DNA from: Bacteroidota bacterium
Lineage (GTDB): Bacteria; Bacteroidota; Bacteroidia; Bacteroidales; B39-G9
NCBI GenBank assembly: GCA_003648455.1
Contig: QMPG01000162.1
Span: 1-7,094, forward strand
Direction of reading: 5' to 3'
Length of the DNA stretch: 7,094 nt
Part shown: piece after piece, positions 1 to 5,579 of the stretch
Layout of the letters: the number at the start of each line of letters is the position of its first letter
Numbering within the stretch: the first letter of the stretch is position 1
Notes under the pieces: model-generated
Databases searched by the model: none
What the model was told of the DNA's origin: nothing
The model's input: the letters and a program-made list of their open reading frames with translations, nothing else
Translations under genes and position numbers: made by a program

Positions 1-59
1 CTTCCACCGATTCTTGAATTTTTACCTCCGGCTAATATTGAGCATCCAATATTTTTCAT
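1..59 (-). CDS. mobA: MobA-like nucleotidyltransferase, N-terminus only (partial)
   Basis: The reverse strand opens with ATG at 59-57 and reads MKNIGCSILAGGKNSRIGG before leaving the window. LAGGKNSRIGG (residues 9-19) fits the glycine-rich LAGGxSxRMGxxK nucleotide-binding loop at the extreme N-terminus of molybdenum cofactor guanylyltransferases and related NTP-transferases. MobA attaches GMP from GTP to molybdopterin to form the guanine dinucleotide cofactor in the cytoplasm. The start is well placed because the loop normally lies within the first 20 residues. The other nearby ATG (66-64) is in a different frame that stops after 14 codons. It lies downstream of the oxoamine synthase gene on the same strand, but a terminator separates them. 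With 19 residues visible, another sugar- or cofactor-nucleotidyltransferase (MocA-like, IspD- or GlmU-like) cannot be excluded, so the symbol is tentative. Confidence 0.6.
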   Translation of the reverse strand, partial: MKNIGCSILAGGKNSRIGG

Positions 60-101
60 CTTTCATAAATTAATTCAATATTTTTAAAAAAAAATATTCT
101 A

Positions 102-109
102 CAAATATA
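102..109 (-). promoter_or_regulatory. Candidate -7 promoter element for the mobA-like gene
   Basis: The minus strand reads TATATTTG, an exact match to the Bacteroidota -7 consensus TAnnTTTG. It lies about 43 bases upstream of the ATG at 59. No TTG is seen at the usual -33 distance; the nearest (140-138) is about 28 bases away. In such AT-rich DNA a chance match is possible. The terminator at 195-222 means the gene probably needs its own promoter, which favours the call. Confidence 0.35.
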
Positions 110-194
110 AAACTATTGGCTTTTATTTTATCAGATTCAAGTTAATTTAATTTAATAATAAAACAGTAATAGCTCACATATTATTATGCCAAAT

Positions 195-222
195 AAAAAA
201 GAGGATGCATAACATCCTCTTT
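195..222 (-). terminator. Intrinsic terminator of the oxoamine synthase gene
   Basis: A perfect 10-bp inverted repeat, AAAGAGGATG (198-207) and CATCCTCTTT (213-222), encloses a 5-base loop. Read on the minus strand, the stem runs straight into six T residues (200-195). It begins 22 bases after the stop codon at 247-245. On the plus strand only three T residues follow the stem, so it is oriented to stop minus-strand transcription before the mobA-like gene. Confidence 0.87.
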
Positions 223-244
223 CAAAATAAAATTTAAATTATTT

Positions 245-1486
245 TTAAATACTAGTAATTTTTTCTGCTTTATATTTCCCTGCATCAAGTTTTTGCTTAC
301 ATTCAACAAAAGCATGAATAGTTTCTTTAACGTCTTCTAATGTATGCATAGCAGTAGGAATAAGTCTAAGCAACATAGATCCTTTTGGCACTACCGGATA
401 TACAACTATTGAACAAAAAATATTATAATTTTCTCTTAAATCAACAACCAGATTAGTTGCTTCAGGCAAGCTTCCTTTCATCATAACCGGAGTAACAGGC
501 GATTGAGTATTTCCAATATCTAAGCCAGAATCTTTTAATCCTTTTTGTAAAGCATTTGCTACAGCCCAAAGATTGTTTCTTAATTCAGGTCTTGTTTTTA
601 ATAATTCAAGGCGTTTTATTGCTCCTACAACCATTGGCATAGGCAATGATTTCGCAAAAGTTTGAGAGCGCATATTATATCTTAAATAATCGATAATATT
701 TTCGTCGCCGGCAACAAAAGCACCAATACCTGCCATTGCTTTTGCAAAAGTTGCAAAATGTAAATCCACCTTATCCTCAACACCAAAATGTTCGGGAGTT
801 CCTGTGCCTTTAGCTCCCATTGTTCCAAAACCATGAGCGTCATCAACTAACAAACGGAAACTATATTTATCTTTAAAATCGGTTATTGCTTTTAAATTCC
901 CAAGGTCTCCAGCCATGCCAAAAACACCTTCGGTAACAACTAAAACTCCTCCGTTATTTTTTGCAGCTAATTTTGAAGCTCTTTGCAGTTCAATTTCAAA
1001 TTTCTCCATGTTGTTATGAGGAAAGACATAACGTTTTCCAAAATGAAGTCTTAAACCATCAAGTATGCATGCATGAGCTTCAGAATCATAAACAATAACA
1101 TCGTTTCTGTCAACAAGGCTGTCGATTATCGAAACCATTCCCTGATAACCAAAATTAAGAAGAAAAGCATCTTTTTTACCTACAAATTCGGCAAGTTGAT
1201 TTTCCAGTTCTTCATGTTTGTTAGTCTGACCTGACATCATTCGTGCACCCATTGGATATGCTAATCCGTATTCTGCAGCAGCATCAGCATCAGCTTTTCT
1301 AACTTCCGGGTGGTTGGCCAACCCAATATAATTGTTCAAACTCCATGTAAGAACTTCTTTTCCTCTAAATTTCATTCTGGGAGCTATTTCGCCTTCTAAT
1401 TTAGGAAAGGCAAAATAACCATGTCCCTCTTTTTGATATTGTCCGATAGGACCTCTATTAATTTTAATTTTTTCGAATATATCCAC
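245..1486 (-). CDS. PLP-dependent alpha-oxoamine synthase (SPT/KBL/cysteate acyltransferase type)
   Basis: This 413-residue cytosolic enzyme belongs to the fold-type I PLP alpha-oxoamine synthases, which condense an amino acid with an acyl thioester and release CO2. Visible landmarks are NNYIGLANHP (51-60), H138 in EAHACILDG (expected to stack on PLP), TEGVFGMAGD (185-194), DDAHGFG (215-221, containing the Asp that contacts the PLP ring nitrogen) and ATFAKAMAG (245-253) with K249 as the Schiff-base lysine. Length is near the 390-420 usual for the family. The lysine motif is ATFAK rather than the GTFSK or GTLGK usual in serine palmitoyltransferase and KBL, so substrate is uncertain. Serine (sphingolipid base), cysteate (sulfonolipid base) and glycine (aminoketobutyrate ligase) are all possible. 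Bacteroidota commonly make sphingolipids or sulfonolipids, so I favour a lipid role. It is transcribed divergently from bamD, has its own promoter at 1513-1520, and ends at a strong terminator. The ATG at 1486 gives the expected short N-terminal extension. Confidence 0.88.
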   Translation of the reverse strand: MDIFEKIKINRGPIGQYQKEGHGYFAFPKLEGEIAPRMKFRGKEVLTWSLNNYIGLANHPEVRKADADAAAEYGLAYPMGARMMSGQTNKHEELENQLAEFVGKKDAFLLNFGYQGMVSIIDSLVDRNDVIVYDSEAHACILDGLRLHFGKRYVFPHNNMEKFEIELQRASKLAAKNNGGVLVVTEGVFGMAGDLGNLKAITDFKDKYSFRLLVDDAHGFGTMGAKGTGTPEHFGVEDKVDLHFATFAKAMAGIGAFVAGDENIIDYLRYNMRSQTFAKSLPMPMVVGAIKRLELLKTRPELRNNLWAVANALQKGLKDSGLDIGNTQSPVTPVMMKGSLPEATNLVVDLRENYNIFCSIVVYPVVPKGSMLLRLIPTAMHTLEDVKETIHAFVECKQKLDAGKYKAEKITSI

Positions 1487-1512
1487 TGTTATAATATTTA
1501 TTTATTTTAATG

Positions 1513-1520
1513 CAAAGGTA
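1513..1520 (-). promoter_or_regulatory. -7 promoter element of the oxoamine synthase gene
   Basis: The minus strand reads TACCTTTG followed by CA, an exact match to the Bacteroidota TAnnTTTG element. It ends 26 bases before the ATG at 1486, so the predicted transcript has a leader of roughly 20 bases. No convincing TTG is present at the -33 position. Confidence 0.65.
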
Positions 1521-1600
1521 CAGTTTTTATTGAAAAATATATAAATGAAACAAAAAAAATATTACCATGGCATATATCTTGTTAATTTTCAGAATACTAA

Positions 1601-1639
1601 ATTAATTACACAACTAAAATTTTGTTTGTGATAATTAAT
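1601..1639. repeat. Imperfect inverted repeat in the divergent intergenic region
   Basis: ATTAATTACACAA (1601-1613) pairs with TTGTGATAATTAAT (1626-1639) with one bulged A, around a 12-base spacer. It sits between the two divergent promoters, about 80 bases upstream of the minus-strand -7 element and about 65 bases upstream of the bamD one. The ACACAA/TTGTG core resembles the hairpin arms at 3001-3043 and 5469-5504. It could be a regulator site or a degenerate dispersed palindrome; AT-rich composition makes chance plausible. Confidence 0.35.
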
Positions 1640-1657
1640 TGAATATTTTTTCAATTA
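1636..1657. repeat. Short perfect inverted repeat upstream of bamD
   Basis: TAATTGAA (1636-1643) and TTCAATTA (1650-1657) form a perfect 8-bp inverted repeat around a 6-base spacer. It overlaps the end of the preceding repeat and lies about 50 bases upstream of the bamD -7 element. It is AT-rich, so the significance is low. The rest of the 322-base gap (1487-1808) holds only the two promoters and no convincing gene. Confidence 0.25.
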
Positions 1658-1705
1658 TTTTATGTAAATCAATTAAATAACTAATAAAAGTTGTGATTTT
1701 TTTAT

Positions 1706-1713
1706 TAACTTTG
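1706..1713 (+). promoter_or_regulatory. -7 promoter element of the bamD-rpoZ transcript
   Basis: TAACTTTG followed by CA matches the Bacteroidota TAnnTTTG element exactly. A TTG at 1691-1693 is only 12 bases upstream, shorter than the usual 17-23, so the -33 element is weak or absent. The predicted start near 1720 would give a leader of about 90 bases before the bamD ATG at 1809. Confidence 0.6.
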
Positions 1714-1808
1714 CAAACTCTTTTATTCAAGAAATTTTTGTTAAAAAAAACATAAAACTTTATTTTGTTCGTTATATATACTTAAACAAAATAAATTATT
1801 TAAAAAAA

Positions 1809-2612
1809 ATGTTAAAATTATCACGAAACATAGCCATATTAATACTTAGTATTTTCTTTTTTTCAGCTTGTAGCGAATATCAAAAAATCTTAAAAAGCAA
1901 TGATTATGAGCTAAAGTTGGAGAAAGCAAATGAATATTACGAAGAAGAAGATTATTATAGAGCACAAGCTTTATATGAAGAATTGCTTTCAATATATAAA
2001 GGAACAGATAAGGCTGAAAAAATTTATTACAAATTCTCTTATTGTTATTTCAATCAAAAAGATTACATTTTAGCGGGGTATCATTTTGAAAATTTTGTTA
2101 GTACCTATCCTAATAGCAAATATGCAGAAGAGTGTGATTTTCTTAGTGCCTACTGCTATTATTTAGAATCTCCCCAACCCGATTTAGACCAATCTAACAC
2201 ACGCAAAGCAATAGATGCATTACAACTATTTATAAACAAATATCCCGGAAGTGAAAAAATTGTTGAGGCTAATAAATTAATTGATGAACTACGGTTAAAA
2301 TTAGAAACAAAATCATTTAACAATGCTAAATTATATTATAATTTAGGAGAATATAAATCCGCTGTAATTGCATTAAAAAACACATTAAAAGATTATCCAG
2401 ATACTCAATATCGAGAAGAACTGTTATTTTTAATTTTAAAATCAAATTTCTTACTGGCAAAAAACAGCATTGAAGCAAAAAAGATTGAAAGATATCAAAC
2501 AACAGTTAATGAGTATTACAGTTTAATAGACGAATATCCAAATAGCAAAAATATTAAAGAAGCTGAAAAAATTTATAATACTTCAATAAAAGAAATAAAA
2601 CAGGAAAAATAA
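1809..2612 (+). CDS. bamD: Outer membrane assembly lipoprotein BamD
   Basis: BamD is an inner-leaflet lipoprotein of the outer membrane that works with BamA to insert beta-barrel proteins. The 267-residue product starts with a lipoprotein signal: charged KLSR, a hydrophobic stretch to about residue 19, then FSAC with the lipidated cysteine at C21. The mature part is built of TPR-like helix pairs whose turns recur as YPNSKY (100-105), YPGSEK (145-150), YPDTQY (196-201) and YPNSKN (243-248). The segment SNTRKAIDALQLFINKYPGS corresponds to the conserved central BamD repeat. Length is close to the 245-290 usual for the family. It heads a plus-strand run and is followed after 11 bases by rpoZ, so the two are almost certainly co-transcribed. 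No Shine-Dalgarno is seen; the ATG lies behind an A-rich stretch, as is common in this phylum. A generic TPR lipoprotein is the alternative, but position next to rpoZ and coaBC supports BamD. Confidence 0.9.
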   Translation: MLKLSRNIAILILSIFFFSACSEYQKILKSNDYELKLEKANEYYEEEDYYRAQALYEELLSIYKGTDKAEKIYYKFSYCYFNQKDYILAGYHFENFVSTYPNSKYAEECDFLSAYCYYLESPQPDLDQSNTRKAIDALQLFINKYPGSEKIVEANKLIDELRLKLETKSFNNAKLYYNLGEYKSAVIALKNTLKDYPDTQYREELLFLILKSNFLLAKNSIEAKKIERYQTTVNEYYSLIDEYPNSKNIKEAEKIYNTSIKEIKQEK

Positions 2613-2623
2613 ATTTTATTAAT

Positions 2624-2968
2624 ATGGATTACAAAAGGACAAAAGCAAAACCTACAACAATTACTCGGGATTTAATTGATTTCGAGAAAGGAACAAACAA
2701 TGTTTACAAATCAATTGTTATCATAGGAAAACGTTCTAATCAAATTTCGCAAGAGATTAAGAAAGAGTTAAATCAAAAACTTGACGAATTTGCTTCATAT
2801 ACAGATAATCTTGAAGAAGTTTTTGAAAACAGAGAGCAAATAGAAGTATCTCGATACTATGAAAGATTACCAAAACCGACACTAATTGCTATTGAAGAAT
2901 TCCTTGAAGACAAAATTTATTATAGAGAACCAGAAGAAGAAATTATAAAATCTGAGATAGACATTTAA
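2624..2968 (+). CDS. rpoZ: RNA polymerase omega subunit (Bacteroidota type)
   Basis: Omega binds the beta-prime subunit and helps assemble and stabilise RNA polymerase. The 114-residue product matches the Rpb6/omega fold as it appears in Bacteroidota. It has a variable N-terminus with TRDLIDF (14-20), then NNVYKSIVIIGKRSNQIS (25-42), which is the conserved helix carrying the omega-type (K/R)R-x-NQI signature, then ELNQKLDEFASY (48-59). The lineage-typical tail NLEEVFENREQIEVSRYYERLPKPT (62-86) is followed by an acidic C-terminus. It is longer than the roughly 90-residue E. coli protein because of this tail. The gene sits 11 bases behind bamD and 112 bases ahead of coaBC. Annotators often label this family only as an Rpb6-like or hypothetical protein, but the context and helix make omega secure. 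Confidence 0.9.
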   Translation: MDYKRTKAKPTTITRDLIDFEKGTNNVYKSIVIIGKRSNQISQEIKKELNQKLDEFASYTDNLEEVFENREQIEVSRYYERLPKPTLIAIEEFLEDKIYYREPEEEIIKSEIDI

Positions 2969-3000
2969 ATCGCATCTATCTTTCAAGAAAATTCCTCCAA

Positions 3001-3043
3001 TTTCACACAAGATTAATTGAAATTAGATTAATCTTGTGTGAAA
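3001..3043. repeat. Perfect 17-bp inverted repeat between rpoZ and coaBC
   Basis: TTTCACACAAGATTAAT (3001-3017) and ATTAATCTTGTGTGAAA (3027-3043) are exact reverse complements around a 9-base loop. It lies 32 bases after the rpoZ stop and 37 bases before the coaBC ATG. Neither side has a T tract directly after the stem apart from the three bases inside it, so it is not a standard intrinsic terminator. It may be a transcript-end or attenuating hairpin, an RNA-processing site, or one copy of a dispersed palindrome. Confidence 0.85.
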
Positions 3044-3080
3044 ACCAAAATAATCGTAATTTGTATTCAAAAACAGACTG

Positions 3081-4280
3081 ATGCTTAAAGGTAAAAAAAT
3101 AATTTTAGGAGTAACCGGAAGTATTGCTGCATACAAATCGGCAAGTCTTGTAAGACTTTTAGTAAAACAAGGCGCTATAGTTAAAGTTGTAATGACACCT
3201 CTTGCAAAAGAATTTATCACACCTGTTACCATGGCCACCTTATCGCAAAATACAGTTTTGTGCGATTTTTTTAATCATGATGATGGCGAGTGGAACAGTC
3301 ATGTTGATCTGGGTATTTGGGCAGATTTAATGCTTATTGCTCCAATTACTGCAAATACTATTGCAAAAATGGCAAATGGTGTTTGTGATAATTTATTACT
3401 CACTACATACCTGTCTGTCCGATGTCCTGTTATTATTGCTCCGGCAATGGATTTTGACATGTTCAAACATCCTGCTACGATTAAAAATATTAAAACTCTT
3501 CAATCTTTCGGCAATATTGTTATTGAGCCTTCCGAAGGTGAGCTGGCAAGCGGTTTGCATGGGAAAGGCAGAATGGAAGAACCTGAAATTATTGTTGAAA
3601 AGATTATTGCTTTTTTTGATTCGAAAAAAAAACTTAGCTCAAAAAAAATTATAGTCACTGCCGGACCTACTTACGAATCAATTGACCCTGTTCGTTTTGT
3701 CGGGAATTACTCATCGGGTAAAATGGGATATGCTATTGCAGAAGAACTGGCAGCTAATGGTGCTGATGTTTGTCTAATTAGCGGACCTGTTTCTTTGACT
3801 ACAACAAATCCTAATATTACTAAAATTGATGTTAAATCAGCTCAGGAAATGTACGATGCTTCAATTAAACATTTTGAGGATGCTGACGGTGCAATTATGG
3901 CTGCTGCTGTCGCCGACTTCACTCCTACTTCATCACACAACAAAAAAATGAAAAGGGGAAAAGACAATCTGAGTTTAGAATTAAAACCAACTAAAGATAT
4001 TGCAGGCGAATTAGGTCGACGCAAAAAGAGTAATCAATTTCTTGTTGGATTTGCCTTAGAAAGCAATAATGAAATTGAAAATGCCAAACAAAAAATTGTA
4101 AAGAAGAATCTCGATTTTATCGTATTAAACTCGTTACAGGATAAAGACTCAGGTTTTTTGTTTGAGACAAACAAAATTACAATTATTGATAATAACAATA
4201 AAATTGAAAAATTTGAGTTAAAGTTAAAGACTGAAGTAGCTAAAGACATTGTGAAGAAAGTTATGAAGTTGAAAGTTTAG
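3081..4280 (+). CDS. coaBC: Bifunctional phosphopantothenoylcysteine decarboxylase / phosphopantothenate-cysteine ligase
   Basis: CoaBC carries out two consecutive steps of coenzyme A synthesis. The C-terminal CoaB domain ligates cysteine to 4'-phosphopantothenate using CTP, and the N-terminal FMN-dependent CoaC domain decarboxylates the product to 4'-phosphopantetheine. The 399-residue length is typical. CoaC (about 1-185) shows GVTGSIAAYK (10-19), the active-site H74 in SHVDLG, APITANTIAKMANG (87-100), PAMDFDMFKHP (121-131) and the flap GELASGLHGKGRM (153-165). CoaB (about 186-399) shows TAGPTYESIDPVRFVGNYSSGKMG (193-216) with N209, AAAVADF (274-280), the Lys-rich KKMKRGK (288-294), LKPTKDI (301-307) and VGFALES (322-328). 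In CoaC, Asp124 occupies the position of the E. coli motif Asn and Ser157 that of the flap Cys; I believe this is common in Bacteroidota. The DUF4835 gene follows after 33 bases, suggesting co-transcription. Confidence 0.96.
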   Translation: MLKGKKIILGVTGSIAAYKSASLVRLLVKQGAIVKVVMTPLAKEFITPVTMATLSQNTVLCDFFNHDDGEWNSHVDLGIWADLMLIAPITANTIAKMANGVCDNLLLTTYLSVRCPVIIAPAMDFDMFKHPATIKNIKTLQSFGNIVIEPSEGELASGLHGKGRMEEPEIIVEKIIAFFDSKKKLSSKKIIVTAGPTYESIDPVRFVGNYSSGKMGYAIAEELAANGADVCLISGPVSLTTTNPNITKIDVKSAQEMYDASIKHFEDADGAIMAAAVADFTPTSSHNKKMKRGKDNLSLELKPTKDIAGELGRRKKSNQFLVGFALESNNEIENAKQKIVKKNLDFIVLNSLQDKDSGFLFETNKITIIDNNNKIEKFELKLKTEVAKDIVKKVMKLKV

Positions 4281-4313
4281 CTTCAGAAAATATAAATCTA
4301 CAACTATAAGCTA

Positions 4314-5213
4314 ATGCGCAAGACATTAATATTACTGATAATTATTCTTTCTCAAATAAACACTTCATATTCACAAGAATTAAATTGCAGAGTTCAGGTT
4401 GTATCAAAACAAGTTCAAGGTACTGACAAAAGAATTTTCAACACTTTGCAAAAAGTTATTTATGAATTTCTGAATAATTATAAATGGACTAATAATGTGT
4501 ATAGCGATAATGAACGTATTGAATGTACATTTTATATAAATATTAAAGACCACCCTATTTCTTCTGATATATTTAAAGGTACAATGCAGGTACAAGCAAG
4601 CCGACCGATTTTTAATACGTCATATAACTCTGTTCTGTTTAACTATATTGATAATGATGTTGAGTTTAGATATACAGAAACTCAAGAGCTTCAATTTAAT
4701 GAAACGTCCTATACTTCTAACCTGACATCACTTTTAGCTTATTATGCTTATATAATTATTGGCTTAGATTACGATTCTTTTTCTTTAGAAGGAGGAACTC
4801 CCTTTTATGAAAAAGCTGAAAAAATTGTGAATAACGCACAAAACTCCCCTTATAAAGGATGGAAAGCATTTGAAGACCGAAAAAACAGATACTGGATAGT
4901 TGAAAATATATTAAACGATACCTATAGTCCAATACGCGAATGCTTATACAGTTATCATCGTTTAGGATTGGACATTATGTCGGAAAAGGTAAGCGATGGG
5001 AGATCTGTTATTTCAGAAAGTTTAGAAACATTTAGACAAGTACATCAGAAAAAACCCGGTTCATTTTTAATGCAACTTTTTTTTGATGCAAAACGTGACG
5101 AAATTGTAAATATTTTTTCAGAAGCCTTCCCCGAAGAAAAGACACGAATATATAATGTACTCAAAACTGTTGACCCAGCAAATGATTCAAAATACCAAAA
5201 AATAATTCGTTAA
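4314..5213 (+). CDS. porD: DUF4835 family exported protein, PorD-like (type IX secretion associated)
   Basis: This 299-residue protein belongs to the Bacteroidota DUF4835 family, which recent annotation pipelines name type IX secretion system protein PorD. I recall that name from memory and have less certainty about it than about the family. The N-terminus is a Sec signal peptide: RK, a hydrophobic run at 5-12, and likely cleavage after YS at S20/Q21. Family hallmarks visible are FKGTMQVQASRPIFNTSY (87-104), SNLTSLLAYYAYIIIGLDYDSFS (135-157), NNAQNSPYKGWKAFEDRKNRYW (173-194) and the YHRLGLDIM segment (214-222). It should therefore be periplasmic or loosely outer-membrane associated. The molecular function is not known to me. 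The gene follows coaBC by 33 bases and precedes recN, the usual order in this phylum. No lipobox is seen, since no cysteine lies near the predicted cleavage site except C25. Confidence 0.85.
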   Translation: MRKTLILLIIILSQINTSYSQELNCRVQVVSKQVQGTDKRIFNTLQKVIYEFLNNYKWTNNVYSDNERIECTFYINIKDHPISSDIFKGTMQVQASRPIFNTSYNSVLFNYIDNDVEFRYTETQELQFNETSYTSNLTSLLAYYAYIIIGLDYDSFSLEGGTPFYEKAEKIVNNAQNSPYKGWKAFEDRKNRYWIVENILNDTYSPIRECLYSYHRLGLDIMSEKVSDGRSVISESLETFRQVHQKKPGSFLMQLFFDAKRDEIVNIFSEAFPEEKTRIYNVLKTVDPANDSKYQKIIR

Positions 5214-5323
5214 CAGACACAGATTCCAAAAATTTATTCTAAAAACATAGATACTAATTGCACAAATTTGTACTAAAAATACATGTACGAATTTTACTAA
5301 TTTACCCTTATTAACCCGCTTTC

Positions 5324-5347
5324 ATGCAAAAACGAAGTGAATTGCAT
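5324..5347. repeat. Short hairpin 1 in the porD-recN gap
   Basis: ATGCAA (5324-5329) and TTGCAT (5342-5347) form a perfect 6-bp inverted repeat with a 12-base loop. It is short and meaningful only as part of the larger arrangement. Confidence 0.35.
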
Positions 5348-5389
5348 AAATTAGCTATGGATAATGGAAAGTAAAGCATTAGAAGTACC

Positions 5390-5420
5390 CAAATTTGGTG
5401 TTTTTAAAACCCCAAATTTG
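5390..5420. repeat. Hairpin 2 in the porD-recN gap, 15-bp arms
   Basis: CAAATTTGGTGTTTT (5390-5404) and AAAACCCCAAATTTG (5406-5420) are complementary at 14 of 15 positions around a single central base at 5405. The mismatch is T5399 against C5411. The true loop would be a few bases larger. The left arm also sits in a 10-bp palindrome, CCAAATTTGG (5389-5398). No T tract follows, so it is not a clear terminator. Confidence 0.7.
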
Positions 5421-5439
5421 TTGGTAATTCTTAAGCGTA

Positions 5440-5458
5440 GAAAAATTATGAATTTTTC
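5440..5458. repeat. Hairpin 3 in the porD-recN gap
   Basis: GAAAAATT (5440-5447) and AATTTTTC (5451-5458) form a perfect 8-bp stem with the 3-base loop ATG. On the plus strand it ends in five T residues that are part of the stem. Confidence 0.5.
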
Positions 5459-5468
5459 GGGTTAAATA

Positions 5469-5504
5469 TTACACAAATTTATTTATATTTAGAAATTTGT
5501 GTAA
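5469..5504. repeat. Hairpin 4 in the porD-recN gap, 12-bp arms
   Basis: TTACACAAATTT (5469-5480) and AAATTTGTGTAA (5493-5504) are exact complements with a 12-base loop. The ACACAA arms resemble those of the hairpin at 3001-3043 and the imperfect repeat at 1601-1639. Confidence 0.7.
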
Positions 5505-5524
5505 ATTCGTGTCAAAATAAATGT

Positions 5525-5557
5525 TGCTAATTAATGAAATTCATGACTAAATTAGCA
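5525..5557. repeat. Nested hairpin just upstream of recN
   Basis: TGCTAATT (5525-5532) and AATTAGCA (5550-5557) form an 8-bp stem enclosing the smaller palindrome ATGAAATTCAT (5534-5544). It lies 22 bases before the recN ATG and could affect the recN leader. AAATTCATG occurs both here (5537-5545) and over the recN start codon (5574-5582). Confidence 0.45.
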
Positions 5558-5579
5558 GTAATTTTCATTTACTAAATTC

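Larger units (their letters stand above)
5311..5465. repeat. 8-bp closing stem over three hairpins (possible structured RNA)
   Basis: TTAACCCG (5311-5318) and CGGGTTAA (5458-5465) are perfect complements 139 bases apart. Between them lie three local inverted repeats at 5324-5347, 5390-5420 and 5440-5458, the last sharing base 5458 with the closing stem. The layout is that of a multi-branched RNA or a palindromic element. I do not recognise a known RNA family. Confidence 0.4.
5214..5579. other. 366-bp non-coding region rich in inverted repeats
   Basis: No frame here has a credible gene; the longest notable reading is a 13-codon frame at 5534-5575. The stretch contains at least five inverted repeats, annotated separately, several built on the shared core CAAATTTG (5263-5270, 5390-5397 and 5413-5420, with a related ACAAATTT at 5473-5480). 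The word GACAC at 5216-5220, just after the porD stop, is mirrored by GTGTC at 5509-5513, so 5216-5513 may be one unit with degenerate inverted ends. No TAnnTTTG promoter for recN and no T-tract terminator was found. Confidence 0.7.

Noticed and set aside
3056..3063. GTAATTTG as a -7 promoter element for coaBC
   Set aside because: The TA is one base out of register with TAnnTTTG, and it would leave only about 10 bases before the ATG.
3023..3238. Minus-strand open frame over the start of coaBC
   Set aside because: It lies antisense to well-conserved CoaC motifs and shows no family features of its own.
3337..3654. 105-codon plus-strand frame inside coaBC in another phase
   Set aside because: It is a Leu-rich artefact of the out-of-phase reading of a conserved gene; the coaBC frame carries all the motifs.
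5390..5420. Intrinsic terminator for the porD transcript
   Set aside because: The stem is followed by TTGGTAATTC, not a T tract; the T run lies inside the hairpin.
5534..5575. A 13-codon frame (MKFMTKLAVIFIY) ending just before recN, as a possible leader peptide
   Set aside because: It is very short, has no recognisable ribosome-binding context or regulatory codon run, and overlaps a palindrome that explains its sequence.
5214..5579. CRISPR array or tRNA in the repeat-rich gap
   Set aside because: The repeats are inverted and unequally spaced rather than direct with uniform spacers, and no cloverleaf with a T-loop signature was found.
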